From the NCBI GenBank assembly GCA_039808985.1, contig JBDHUC010000014.1, positions 1 to 49,999 on the forward strand: a stretch of DNA of 49,999 bases, written 5' to 3'. Position numbers and translations under genes: made by a program. Position 1 is the stretch's first letter. Every line of letters starts with the position of its first letter. The DNA comes from SXRF01 sp039808985 (lineage in GTDB: Bacteria > Pseudomonadota > Alphaproteobacteria > Rickettsiales > SXRF01). This document shows positions 25,202 through 33,537 of this stretch, one piece after another. Under the pieces are notes generated by a model that was not told the origin of the DNA, did not search any database, and saw nothing but the letters and a program-made list of their open reading frames with translations.

Positions 25202-28200
25202 TTGCATTTATCAATAAAATATTCGCAATCGGTTGAGGATGTAGATATTCCGCTAAATCCGGAGCAGACGCCTGCTGATATTTTAGTCCTGTCCTTTACT
25301 GATTCCGACCTTTCTTGCATGGCATTTGCGGCAAATAATACAAAAAATCTGCGTATCTCCCGGCTTTCGTTACTTAAGCATCCTCTTTCAGTTGATTTAT
25401 ATATTGAGCAGGTGGCAAGCTATGCCAAGGTAATATTAGTGCGCCTGCTTGGTGGCTATGACTGGTGGAAATATGGTGCGGATGAACTGGGTAAACTGGC
25501 GCGTGAAAAAAATATAAAACTTATAATGGTTGCGGGCCATATTCATGACCCAAGGCTTTTTAATCTTTCAACGGTTCCTGCTGAAGAATTAAATGCAGTA
25601 GAAAATTGCCTTGCGCAAGGTGGGCCGGAAAATGCTGCGCGGGTGCTTAGCTATTTGCAAGGGGGTGAAATTCCTGTTCCGGAAATTATAGATAGCGGGA
25701 GATTATATAGGGATTCACAGCTCGTAACTGACAAAAAAGCCATGGTAATTTTTTATCGTGCTCATTACCAGGCGGCGGATATAGAGCCTGTTGATTCGTT
25801 GCTTGATGCATTGGAGGAAAGAAAAATCAGTGCCCGCGCCTTTATGCTCACAAGCTTGAAAGATGAGGTTGCGCTTAAATCCCTGAAAGATGAACTGGGC
25901 GAAAATCCTGCGGATATTATCATAGATGCTACAGTTTTCTCAGCGGGCAACGGGGCGCATCCGCTTGCCTATCTTGCTGTGCCGATATTGCAGGTTGCAA
26001 CTGCTAATATGCAGAGTAATGACTGGGAACAATCAAAGCGTGGCCTTTCAACCAGCGACATGGCGATGCAGGTGGTTCTGCCTGAGGCAGACGGACGGAT
26101 TTTCACGAGGGCTATTTCCTTTAAAGCAGAAAGTGAAAAAAATGCAGAATTGGAATTTACGCGCAGCTTCAACCATTCGCTGAAAAACAGGGTTGATTAT
26201 GTTGCTGACCTTGCCAGTAAATGGGTTGCATTACGTAAAAAAGGAAATCAGGAAAAAAGAATAGCGTTGATAATGTCTGATTATCCGCAACGCCTGGGCC
26301 GTAAAGGTTATGCGGTGGGGCTGGATGCGCCGCAAAGTGCCGGGGCTATTGTGCAGTTGTTGGAAAAAAATGGCTATATAACTTCAGGAAATCCCCGTGG
26401 CCTGAATTTTCATTATTTACTTGCTGATTACAAGGAACGTTTCCTTGCGCTTCCGCCAGATAACCAGAAAGCTGTAATTGAAGCCTGGGGCGAGCCGGAG
26501 CATGATAGTTTTTTTGCTGGCGGTAAATTTAGTTTTACGGCTGAAATCAACGGGAATATAATAACTGCTTTCCAGCCTGACCGTGGTTCTGCTTCTGACA
26601 AAAAAAGCGGCTATCATGATTCTTCCATGCCGCCGTGCCATGGTTATCTTGCCTTTTACTGGTGGCTGAATGACGTATTTAAAATGGATGCGCTAATTCA
26701 TTTAGGCACGCATGGCAACCTGGAGTGGCTTCCGGCAAAAACAGTAGCCTTGTCGCAAAACTGCTGGCCAGAAATTGCTCTTGGGCCGGTGCCTGTCATA
26801 TATCCATATATCGTTTCGGATGCGGGGGAGGCGGCGCAGGCGAAACGGCGTATCGGGGCGGTTATTATAAGCCATTTAACGCCTCCGCTTAAACAGGTTG
26901 CGCTTGCTTCCGGGCTTTTGGAATTAGAGGCGCTGACTGATGAATATAGTGCAGCAGAAGGGCTTGATGGCAGGCGCATGAAATATCTGCGCGATGAAAT
27001 TATTTTCCGTGCCAGGAAGTCGGGGCTGGCATTTGCTGGAGCTGATGACAATACTGTTATGACTGCTCTGGAAGCCCATCTTTGCGATATAAAAGAACAA
27101 CGTGTAGGTGATGGGCTGCATATATTTGGTGGGGGAGCCGATCTGGAATGTGCATCGAGCGAGAGGAGAAACCTGCTTTCAGCATTATCTGGCGGGTTCG
27201 TTATGCCTAGCGCCGGAGGTGCGCCGTCACGCGGAAGGCAGGATATACTGCCAACCGGACGCAACCTTATAGGGGTGGACCCGCGCACGATACCAACCAA
27301 AACAGCAAGTGTTATTGGCTTGCGTGCAGCCGGGGATTTTGTGCGCCGCTATATGCAGGATAATGGCGATTACCCAAAAAATATCATGATGGATTTATGG
27401 GGTTCGGCAACATTGCGCACAGGTGGCGATGAGATAGCGCAAGCGCTGTGTCTTATGGGTGTTAATATTACATGGGACGAAAAAACCGGGCGCGTGTCAG
27501 GTTTTGAGATTATGACAGATAGCGATATGCAATGGCCGCGTATAGATGTTACGCTTAGGATATCCGGGCTTTTTCGTGATATGTTCCCAAACCTGATTTT
27601 GTTGTTTGACGATGCGGTCCGCGCAATAGCAAAGCTTACAGGAAAAGAGGCTTCATGGCGGATATTTGGTAATGCGCCAAATGCCTACGGCGCAGGTACA
27701 ACCGGGCTTATAGATTCAGGGGCATGGAAAACGCGGGCTGATTTGGGTATGGCATATATCGCTGCATCACATTTTGCTTATGGGCGCGGCGCTGATGGTT
27801 TGCTTGCCAGCGCTGATTTAAAAGAACGCCTGTCTGCTTCCAATGCGTTGATACATGTGCAGGATATGCGCGAGGTGGATGTTTTAAGCGGTGCCGATTT
27901 TGCCGATAGCGAAGGCGGCTTCTCAGCGGCTGCGCATATGCTGGGTGCGAATCCAGGCCTGTATCACGTTGATACTACAAGGCCTGGGAATATTAGTGTT
28001 CGTACCCTTGCAGAAGAGATTTCGCTGACTTTACATGCGCGGGCATTAAACCAGGACTGGATAGCGGGACAGATGCGCCACGGTTACGCAGGAGCAGCCG
28101 GGCTGGCTGATATAGTAGATAACCTGTTTGCGCTGGCAGCAAGCAGTGGACAGGTTGATTCAGCACAATTTGACATGATTGCTGATAATTACCTGCATAA

Positions 28201-28381
28201 TGAAGAAGTGCGCGAATTTTTAGCGCGTGAAAACCCGCAGGCATTGCAGGCGATCATCACAAGGCTTCATGAGGCGAGGGAGCGCGGCTTGTGGTTGCCT
28301 CGCAGTAATTCTATCAATATGTTATTTATAGAAAAAATGGATGAAAAATTATTAATGAATTTCCAGCAAAATAAGTTATAA
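25202..28381 (+). CDS. cobN: Cobaltochelatase large subunit
   Basis: 1059 residues, shorter than the ~1250 of P. denitrificans CobN but covering the same family (related to magnesium chelatase BchH). Inserts Co2+ into hydrogenobyrinic acid a,c-diamide with ATP. Recognisable blocks are GQTPADI-like PEQTPADILVLSFTDSDL near 20-37, IALIMSDYPQRLGRKGYAVG near 350, DALIHLGTHGNLEWLPAK near 497-514 and FGNAPNAYGAGTTGLIDSG near 825. The TTG start is chosen because it gives the canonical MHL opening and lies 1 bp after cobW. The ATPase partners (CobS and CobT chelatase subunits) are not encoded in this window. Confidence 0.95.
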   Translation: MHLSIKYSQSVEDVDIPLNPEQTPADILVLSFTDSDLSCMAFAANNTKNLRISRLSLLKHPLSVDLYIEQVASYAKVILVRLLGGYDWWKYGADELGKLAREKNIKLIMVAGHIHDPRLFNLSTVPAEELNAVENCLAQGGPENAARVLSYLQGGEIPVPEIIDSGRLYRDSQLVTDKKAMVIFYRAHYQAADIEPVDSLLDALEERKISARAFMLTSLKDEVALKSLKDELGENPADIIIDATVFSAGNGAHPLAYLAVPILQVATANMQSNDWEQSKRGLSTSDMAMQVVLPEADGRIFTRAISFKAESEKNAELEFTRSFNHSLKNRVDYVADLASKWVALRKKGNQEKRIALIMSDYPQRLGRKGYAVGLDAPQSAGAIVQLLEKNGYITSGNPRGLNFHYLLADYKERFLALPPDNQKAVIEAWGEPEHDSFFAGGKFSFTAEINGNIITAFQPDRGSASDKKSGYHDSSMPPCHGYLAFYWWLNDVFKMDALIHLGTHGNLEWLPAKTVALSQNCWPEIALGPVPVIYPYIVSDAGEAAQAKRRIGAVIISHLTPPLKQVALASGLLELEALTDEYSAAEGLDGRRMKYLRDEIIFRARKSGLAFAGADDNTVMTALEAHLCDIKEQRVGDGLHIFGGGADLECASSERRNLLSALSGGFVMPSAGGAPSRGRQDILPTGRNLIGVDPRTIPTKTASVIGLRAAGDFVRRYMQDNGDYPKNIMMDLWGSATLRTGGDEIAQALCLMGVNITWDEKTGRVSGFEIMTDSDMQWPRIDVTLRISGLFRDMFPNLILLFDDAVRAIAKLTGKEASWRIFGNAPNAYGAGTTGLIDSGAWKTRADLGMAYIAASHFAYGRGADGLLASADLKERLSASNALIHVQDMREVDVLSGADFADSEGGFSAAAHMLGANPGLYHVDTTRPGNISVRTLAEEISLTLHARALNQDWIAGQMRHGYAGAAGLADIVDNLFALAASSGQVDSAQFDMIADNYLHNEEVREFLARENPQALQAIITRLHEARERGLWLPRSNSINMLFIEKMDEKLLMNFQQNKL

Positions 28382-28409
28382 TCGAGTTAATATAATTGAG
28401 GGAATAATT

Positions 28410-28991
28410 ATGGAAAGCCCTGAAAAACCTATACGGGAAATTAAAATGCTTATTGGCTTGCCAGGGGCTGGTAAGAGTACATATTTAAAAAATAATCCAG
28501 AAATACTTAAAGGGTATACCTTCATTTCAGTTGATGGAATTGCGCAGGAGCGTAGCAAGGGCAGTAATCTTACTGCTTCGCAGGTGCATGACCAGCAATA
28601 TGATTCGATAATAGATGAATTCAACAGCCGCCTGAAGATAGCTGTAGAAAAAGGCGACAATATACTTATAGAAGGTGTTAATGCAACTTTGGAAAAACGG
28701 GAAAAACGTCTTAGCGGTGCAAAAAAATCCGATCAGTTTAATTATAAAACTACAGCAATTATAGTTTTGCCACCTTCTGAAGAAATTAGACAAGGGCGTA
28801 TACAAAGAAGAATATATGAAGAAGGGCGCTTTAGTTCTCCTGTTTCGGAAATTGAAATGCCTAAGCCTGGAGAATTTGATAATTTTATCTATGTAGGGGG
28901 TAAAAACTTATCAAGGGATATTCAGAAAAAACCGGAAAATTATACAAGTTATGTGCAATCTGGACGCCCGTTGGATAATATTCACAGATAA
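28410..28991 (+). CDS. P-loop kinase of the zeta-toxin/polynucleotide-kinase (AAA_33-like) type, role unknown
   Basis: 193 residues. Walker A is MLIGLPGAGKSTYLK near 13-27; ISVDGIAQERS near 38 fits the DxD/substrate-binding position; LIEGVNATLEKREKRL near 88-103 is the Walker B-like strand; RRIYEEGRF near 132 looks like an Arg-containing lid. This resembles small P-loop kinases such as zeta toxins and phage polynucleotide kinases. It lies 28 bp after cobN, and its TAA is immediately followed by the cobG ATG, so it is inside the operon. No antitoxin gene adjoins it. Function is unknown; a small-molecule kinase serving B12 synthesis is possible but unproven. Confidence 0.8.
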   Translation: MESPEKPIREIKMLIGLPGAGKSTYLKNNPEILKGYTFISVDGIAQERSKGSNLTASQVHDQQYDSIIDEFNSRLKIAVEKGDNILIEGVNATLEKREKRLSGAKKSDQFNYKTTAIIVLPPSEEIRQGRIQRRIYEEGRFSSPVSEIEMPKPGEFDNFIYVGGKNLSRDIQKKPENYTSYVQSGRPLDNIHR

Positions 28992-30002
28992 ATGATGTTA
29001 TCTCCAAAGAATATTGTAAAAGGCTGGTGTCCGAGTCTTGAAAAGCCAATGGAAAGCGGTGATGGCCTGCTGGTGCGGATTCCGCTGGAGTTTGGGAAGG
29101 CCACAGCTAATATTCTGCGTTCTATCGCAGGCGTTTCTACAGAATATGGCAATGGTAATATAGATTTAACCATGCGTGGCAACCTGCAATTGCGCGGCGT
29201 AAGCGAAGTAAATTATCCAGCCTTGCGTGAATCCCTTGCAGGGTTTGGTTTCATAAAAGACAATTCATTTAATATAATTACAAGCCCGCTGGCTGGGGTT
29301 GATCCATCTTGTGATGCGGGTGTGCGGCAGGTAGCAAAAGATATTGTACAATTTATCAATGGCGAACACATCCGGCTTCCCGATAAATTCCTTCTGGTGC
29401 TTGATGGTGGTGGGGTATTACCACTTTCAGGAATTGCATGTGATGCCTATTTTGCAGCGCCATTTCCTCATGATATTGTAAGTCAGATAGCCGGGGTTTT
29501 AAAAAGGGTAAAAAAATGCGAAAAAATTGCTGCTGATTCTAATGCGCAACTACCTATTGCCGGGTTTAAGCCATTTACAGGCGAATCAGGAATAGTTATG
29601 GTAGCGGCAAGCTTTGGGCGAATAGAAGCGGTTTCTTTAATGAAGCTTGCAGGTATTTGTGAAAAATATGGGAATGGCGAGGTAATATTCTCTCCATCGC
29701 GCATGGTTGTTTTGCCTTGTGTCAGCCGCAAAAATGCAGATTCTGCCTTGCAGGAACTGGAGGCTTGCGGATTTATAATTAATAATAATGATGCACGGCG
29801 TAGTATCCATGCCTGTGTTGGCGCGCCAGCCTGTAGCTCAGGACTTGGCGATACCCGTGAACTGGCGCAAAGGTGGGCGCAATTATTTCCAAACCTTACG
29901 CAAACGGTGCATATAACTGGTTGTTCTAAAGGTTGTGCTTACCGCAAAAAAGCGGATATAACCATAACTGCAACAGGAAATGGTTACGATATTACTTTAT
30001 GA
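28992..30002 (+). CDS. cobG: Precorrin-3B synthase
   Basis: 336 residues of the nitrite/sulfite reductase-like superfamily; oxygen-dependent conversion of precorrin-3A to precorrin-3B, the mark of the aerobic pathway. The [4Fe-4S] ligands are visible as CVGAPAC near 276-282 and CSKGC near 315-319. The N-terminal half-domain begins KGWCPSLEKPMESGDGLLVR. It is shorter than the ~460 residues of P. denitrificans CobG, but both half-domains and the cluster site are present. The start abuts the kinase stop (a second ATG follows at 28995). The stop overlaps the cobH ATG (ATGA). Confidence 0.92.
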   Translation: MMLSPKNIVKGWCPSLEKPMESGDGLLVRIPLEFGKATANILRSIAGVSTEYGNGNIDLTMRGNLQLRGVSEVNYPALRESLAGFGFIKDNSFNIITSPLAGVDPSCDAGVRQVAKDIVQFINGEHIRLPDKFLLVLDGGGVLPLSGIACDAYFAAPFPHDIVSQIAGVLKRVKKCEKIAADSNAQLPIAGFKPFTGESGIVMVAASFGRIEAVSLMKLAGICEKYGNGEVIFSPSRMVVLPCVSRKNADSALQELEACGFIINNNDARRSIHACVGAPACSSGLGDTRELAQRWAQLFPNLTQTVHITGCSKGCAYRKKADITITATGNGYDITL

Positions 30003-30634
30003 CCGGCAAATATAATTACATACAGGATGGCGCAGATATTTACCGCAAATCCTTTGCCATAATCCGCGCAGAAGCGGAGCTTTCCCGCTTTAATGAAGAT
30101 GAAGAAAAAGTGGCGGTGCGTATAATCCACGCCTGTGGCATTGTAGAAGCGGCAGCGGATATTTTTTTCTCCAAAGATATGGTGAAAATCGCCCGTACTG
30201 CATTGCAAAATGGCGCGCCGATTTTGTGTGATGCCAAGATGATCGCAAGCGGTATCACCCGCGCTCGCCTGCATGCTGGTAACGAAATTATCTGTACACT
30301 TGCTGACCCACGCGTGCCTGAGCTTGCTAAGCAAATAGGCAATACCCGCTCGGCGGCGGCGATGGAGCTCTGGCGCGACAAAATGGCAGGGGCAGTGGTG
30401 GCTATTGGCAATGCGCCAACCTCATTATTTTATCTGCTGGAAATGCTGGACGGCGGTGCGCCCCTGCCTGCGGCGGTTATCGGGATGCCGGTTGGTTTTG
30501 TGGGGGCGGCTGAATCAAAAGAGGCGCTCATGGCTTATGGAAAAATTCCATACGCTGTGGTTCGTGGACGTAAGGGCGGCAGTGCTATGACTGTTGCTGC
30601 TATAAATGCCATAGCCCAGGAGCAGGAGATATGA
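29999..30634 (+). CDS. cobH: Precorrin-8X methylmutase
   Basis: 211 residues from the ATG at 29999, which overlaps the cobG stop. An upstream open extension exists but lies inside cobG in another frame. Moves the C-11 methyl group to C-12, giving hydrogenobyrinic acid. Family landmarks are the catalytic His44 in RIIHACGIVEAAADI, CDAKMIASGITRARL near 80, GNAPTSLFYLLEML near 136 and PVGFVGAAESKEAL near 164. It ends 4 bp into cobI. Confidence 0.97.
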   Translation: MTGKYNYIQDGADIYRKSFAIIRAEAELSRFNEDEEKVAVRIIHACGIVEAAADIFFSKDMVKIARTALQNGAPILCDAKMIASGITRARLHAGNEIICTLADPRVPELAKQIGNTRSAAAMELWRDKMAGAVVAIGNAPTSLFYLLEMLDGGAPLPAAVIGMPVGFVGAAESKEALMAYGKIPYAVVRGRKGGSAMTVAAINAIAQEQEI

Positions 30635-31359
30635 AAACAGGAACCCTATATGGTGTTGGGTTGGGGCCTGGCGACCCTGAACTTATGACTTTGAAAGCTG
30701 CGCGTATACTTAGCGGCACAAAACTTATTGCCTATTTTTCCAAAGGCGGGAAAACTGGCCATGCGCGTACTATAATGTCATCTTATATAACTGATAAGCA
30801 TGAAGAAATGCCTATGGTATACCCGGTTACTACCGAATATCCGGTTAGTGACCCAAGATATGAGGTGCTTATCGGGGAGTTTTATAAAGATTCCAGTGAA
30901 AAAATTGCAAAGCGTTTGCGATCTGGCGAAGACGTAGCGGTGTTATGCGTGGGCGACCCGTTTTTTTATGGCTCATTCATGCATATTTACAGGCGTCTGG
31001 TGGACGAATTTAGTTGTGAAGTTGTTGCAGGCGTTACTGCGATGGCTGGTTGCTGGGCGGCGGCGGGTGCGCCTGTAACCTGGGGTGATGATATATTAAC
31101 GGTACTTCCCGCAACTCTTAATGAAAATGAACTTCTGGGGCGGCTTAAAAATACTGACGCCTGCGTAATCATGAAGCTGGGGCGTAACCTTGCCAAAGTA
31201 AAAAAAGCAATTATTTATGCCGGCTTGCTTGAGCGAGCTATTTATATCGAATACGGAACGATGGAAGCAGAAAAAATAATGCCGCTTAATGCAGTGAACA
31301 GCGATAATGCACCTTATTTTTCACTTATAATAATAACCGGGAACGGGCGAAAAATATAA
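30631..31359 (+). CDS. cobI: Precorrin-2 C20-methyltransferase
   Basis: 242 residues. SAM-dependent methylation of precorrin-2 at C-20. The tetrapyrrole methylase fold shows GVGLGPGDPELMTLKA near 8-23, VLCVGDPFFYGSFMHIYRR near 108 and GVTAMAGCWAAAGAPVTWGD near 134. The sequence TLKAARIL...YFSKGGKTGHAR is typical of CobI rather than of the other methylases. Starts 4 bp inside cobH; its TAA shares one base with the cobJ ATG. Confidence 0.96.
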   Translation: MKTGTLYGVGLGPGDPELMTLKAARILSGTKLIAYFSKGGKTGHARTIMSSYITDKHEEMPMVYPVTTEYPVSDPRYEVLIGEFYKDSSEKIAKRLRSGEDVAVLCVGDPFFYGSFMHIYRRLVDEFSCEVVAGVTAMAGCWAAAGAPVTWGDDILTVLPATLNENELLGRLKNTDACVIMKLGRNLAKVKKAIIYAGLLERAIYIEYGTMEAEKIMPLNAVNSDNAPYFSLIIITGNGRKI

Positions 31360-32114
31360 TGGCTGGCTGGCTAAAAATAATAGGGCTGGGGGCGGGGAGC
31401 GAGAAATGGATTACTCCTGAGGCGAATGAAGTTTTACACCAGGCTACTGATATTGTTGGTTATACGCCTTATGTTTCTTCAGTGCCGGAAACGGTTACAG
31501 CAAAGCGTCATGCAAGCGATAACGGGGTGGAGGTGGAACGGGCGGAATTTGCGCTGGAGCTGGCGGCAGGAGGTGCAAAAGTAGCTGTGGTTTCTGGTGG
31601 TGATGCCGGAATATTCGGCATGGCGGCTGCGGTGTTCGAGGCGGTGGAAAATGGTAAAGACGGGTGGAAAAAACTTGATATAGAGGTTGTACCCGGCATT
31701 ACAGCTTTGCTGGCGGCGGCAGCGCGTGTTGGTGCGCCGCTGGGGCATGATTTTTGTGTTATATCACTTTCGACTTACCTTAAGCCTTGGGAGATTATAG
31801 AAAAACGCCTGCGGGCGGCCAGCGAGGGCGATTTTGTGCTGGCGATTTATAACCCGACTTCTAAACATAGAGGTGGTGATTTGTGCAAGGCGCTGGAAAT
31901 ACTTAAAAATACGCGAGGCGAAAATACTATCGCCATTATTGCGACAAAAATCGGACGGGAAGGGGAGAGCGTAAAAATAACCACGCTTTCTGAGCTGAAC
32001 CCTGATGATGTGACCATGCAAAGCCTGCTTATCATTGGCTCAAGCCGTACAAGGCAGGTGGATAAATTTGTTTATACGCCTAGATATTATCTAGCTTCAG
32101 AATCCACTCCATAG
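31359..32114 (+). CDS. cobJ: Precorrin-3B C17-methyltransferase
   Basis: 251 residues. Methylates C-17 and drives ring contraction after CobG. Landmarks are IGLGAGSEKWITPEANEVL near 8-26, VVSGGDAGIFGMAAAVFE near 78, EVVPGITALLAAAARVGAPLGHDF near 110 and NPTSKHRGGDL near 166, all CobJ/CbiH features. The last 35 bp overlap the convergent cobK gene, so the two messages are complementary there. Confidence 0.96.
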   Translation: MAGWLKIIGLGAGSEKWITPEANEVLHQATDIVGYTPYVSSVPETVTAKRHASDNGVEVERAEFALELAAGGAKVAVVSGGDAGIFGMAAAVFEAVENGKDGWKKLDIEVVPGITALLAAAARVGAPLGHDFCVISLSTYLKPWEIIEKRLRAASEGDFVLAIYNPTSKHRGGDLCKALEILKNTRGENTIAIIATKIGREGESVKITTLSELNPDDVTMQSLLIIGSSRTRQVDKFVYTPRYYLASESTP

Positions 32115-32901
32115 CTTCCTGTCCACTTTGCACATGCAGCCAGTCTGGGCGTTGTGGGCGTCTTATCATAATAACCGGGATTTTTAGTTTACGGCAGGCG
32201 GCAAGTTTTGCAGCAGTTGCCGCACCGCCTGAATTTTTTGTGATGATATAATCAATATTATATTTTTTTAGTAATTCCTCCTCATTTTTTACGGTAAATG
32301 GCGGGCGGGCGGTGATATAAACTGCCTTTTTTACCGGTTTATCCTCTATTTCGTCAATGGAACGGATAACGTAATTATATTTCTGGGAAGAGGCGGCATA
32401 ATGTGCCAGTTCCAGCCTGCCGACGGTGAGGAAAATGTTAAGGCTGTTATCCTGCGAGCCGTCAGGCTGCGCAGGATCTGGCGCGTATTGCTGAGATCCT
32501 GTGCTGGTGCTTTGCACTCCACAGGATAGTATAGCCTGCGAGTGACTGTCAACTTCCAGCCAATTATCGCCAGCTTGTGGCTGCCACTGCGGGCGGAGGA
32601 TGAATAATAGCGGGATATCAGCAATTTTTGCCGCTTCCATGGCATTAAACGGCATTTTTTGTGCAAAAGGGTGGGTGGCGCAGATAAGGGCGGTGATTTT
32701 TTCTGCTTTTATATAATCAGTCAGCCCCAAAATGCCGCCAAATCCGCCGATACGGTGGTTTACCTGCGGCAGAACAGGTGATTTTGTCCGCCCCGCCAGT
32801 GACAATGTAATTTGAATATCGGGCTTCCCAGACAGCAAAGCCACAAGTTCGCTTGCCTCGCTTGTTCCACCGAGTATAAGTATGTTTTTTTTGTTTATCA
32901 T
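32080..32901 (-). CDS. cobK: Precorrin-6A reductase with an in-frame insert
   Basis: 273 residues from the ATG at 32901 (MINKKNILILGGTSEASELV); a longer open frame upstream is not needed. Reduces precorrin-6A with NADPH. Visible are LGGTSEASELVALL near 9-22, HRIGGFGG near 51, CATHPFAQKMPFNAMEAA near 75-92, ITARPPFTVKNEEELLKK near 195 and TKNSGGAATAAKLAA near 222. Between WLEVDSHSQAIL and NIFLTVGRLELAHY, where the family has only a short loop, about 25-30 Gly/Ser/Gln/Pro-rich residues are encoded by a double-hairpin element. Minus strand, 3' overlap of 35 bp with cobJ, divergent from parD. Confidence 0.92.
   Translation of the reverse strand: MINKKNILILGGTSEASELVALLSGKPDIQITLSLAGRTKSPVLPQVNHRIGGFGGILGLTDYIKAEKITALICATHPFAQKMPFNAMEAAKIADIPLLFILRPQWQPQAGDNWLEVDSHSQAILSCGVQSTSTGSQQYAPDPAQPDGSQDNSLNIFLTVGRLELAHYAASSQKYNYVIRSIDEIEDKPVKKAVYITARPPFTVKNEEELLKKYNIDYIITKNSGGAATAAKLAACRKLKIPVIMIRRPQRPDWLHVQSGQEAMEWILKLDNI
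32449..32527. repeat. Double-hairpin palindromic insert within cobK
   Basis: Two hairpins side by side. The first pairs 32449-32460 (ATCCTGCGAGCC) with 32465-32477 (GGCT, one bulge, CGCAGGAT). The second pairs 32496-32503 (ATCCTGTG) with 32520-32527 (CACAGGAT), with further pairing inside. The outer ends are related inverted sequences (TTATCC and GGATAG). The element is read through in frame by cobK. The architecture matches the element in cobL and recalls Rickettsia palindromic elements. Confidence 0.7.
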
Positions 32902-32919
32902 ATGGTTGCAAATATAATA

Positions 32920-32949
32920 TTGACAAAATTTGCTAATAAATGGCATAAT
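32920..32949 (+). promoter_or_regulatory. Candidate promoter of parDE
   Basis: Perfect -35 TTGACA (32920-32925), 18-bp spacer, -10 CATAAT (32944-32949), followed by a strong AAAGGAGG Shine-Dalgarno (32959-32966) seven bases before the parD ATG. This is the best sigma70-like promoter in the B12 region. Autorepression by ParD at this site is expected from the family. Confidence 0.6.
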
Positions 32950-32972
32950 ACTAATATTAAAGGAGGTTTTCA

Positions 32973-33203
32973 ATGACCACAATGAATATATCGCTGCCTG
33001 AGGCTCTTAAGCTATTTATTGATACTCAAGTAAGGGTGGGAGGATATAGCACTTCCAGTGAATATGTGCGTGAATTAGTCCGTGAAGACCAAAGAAAAAA
33101 ATTAGAGCAACGCCTTTCCTTATTGCTTCTGGAAGGGTTTGAATCAGGCGAGTATATCGCTGCTGATATGGATTACTGGAATTCCAAGCGTAAATTAAAA
33201 TGA
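32973..33203 (+). CDS. parD: ParD-type antitoxin
   Basis: 76 residues. The N-terminus TMNISLPEALKLFIDTQVRVGGYSTSSEYVRELVREDQ is the ribbon-helix-helix DNA-binding domain of ParD antitoxins, and the C-terminal ~30 residues would wrap the toxin. Strong Shine-Dalgarno. Overlaps the toxin gene by 4 bp. The pair sits between cobK and cobL, interrupting an otherwise pure B12 region, which suggests acquisition by transfer. Confidence 0.93.
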   Translation: MTTMNISLPEALKLFIDTQVRVGGYSTSSEYVRELVREDQRKKLEQRLSLLLLEGFESGEYIAADMDYWNSKRKLK

Positions 33204-33511
33204 AGCCTATCCGTTTTACCACGAAAGCGGATAGAGATGTTGATTCCTGTTTTTTGTGGATACAAAAAGATAATCCGCATGCTGCCATAAAATTTATTGA
33301 TGCCGTGGAAGAAACTTGTAAAATTCTTGCAAAAATGCCGGGTGTTGGCTCAAGGCATTATGCGGATATTCCTCTGGTGCGCGGCGTGAGAATGATTACT
33401 GTTAATAATTTTAATAATTATCTTTTGTTTTTTCTGGAATATGAAACACATATTGATGTTATACGTTTGCTGCATGGAGCTAGGGATATACCGGAAGCAT
33501 TGCAGTCATAA
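33200..33511 (+). CDS. parE: ParE/RelE-superfamily toxin
   Basis: 103 residues. The sequence RFTTKADRDVDSCFLWIQKDNP near 5-26, then AAIKFIDAVEETCKILAKMPGVGSRH and the C-terminal VIRLLHGARDIPEAL, is characteristic of ParE toxins, which poison DNA gyrase (family knowledge). Translationally coupled to parD by a 4-bp overlap. Ends 26 bp before cobL, so read-through into cobL is possible. Confidence 0.93.
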   Translation: MKPIRFTTKADRDVDSCFLWIQKDNPHAAIKFIDAVEETCKILAKMPGVGSRHYADIPLVRGVRMITVNNFNNYLLFFLEYETHIDVIRLLHGARDIPEALQS

Positions 33512-33537
33512 TAATTAGAAATTATCACAATATATTT

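Noticed and set aside
25202..28381. Truncated cobN (shorter than the P. denitrificans protein)
   Set aside because: Start and end motifs and the internal catalytic blocks are all present in one frame; the family varies in length, so this reads as a compact intact version.
28410..28991. Zeta-type toxin of a toxin-antitoxin pair
   Set aside because: No small antitoxin gene adjoins it, and it is tightly packed between cobN and cobG, so a free-standing toxin is not supported; kept as a kinase of unknown role.
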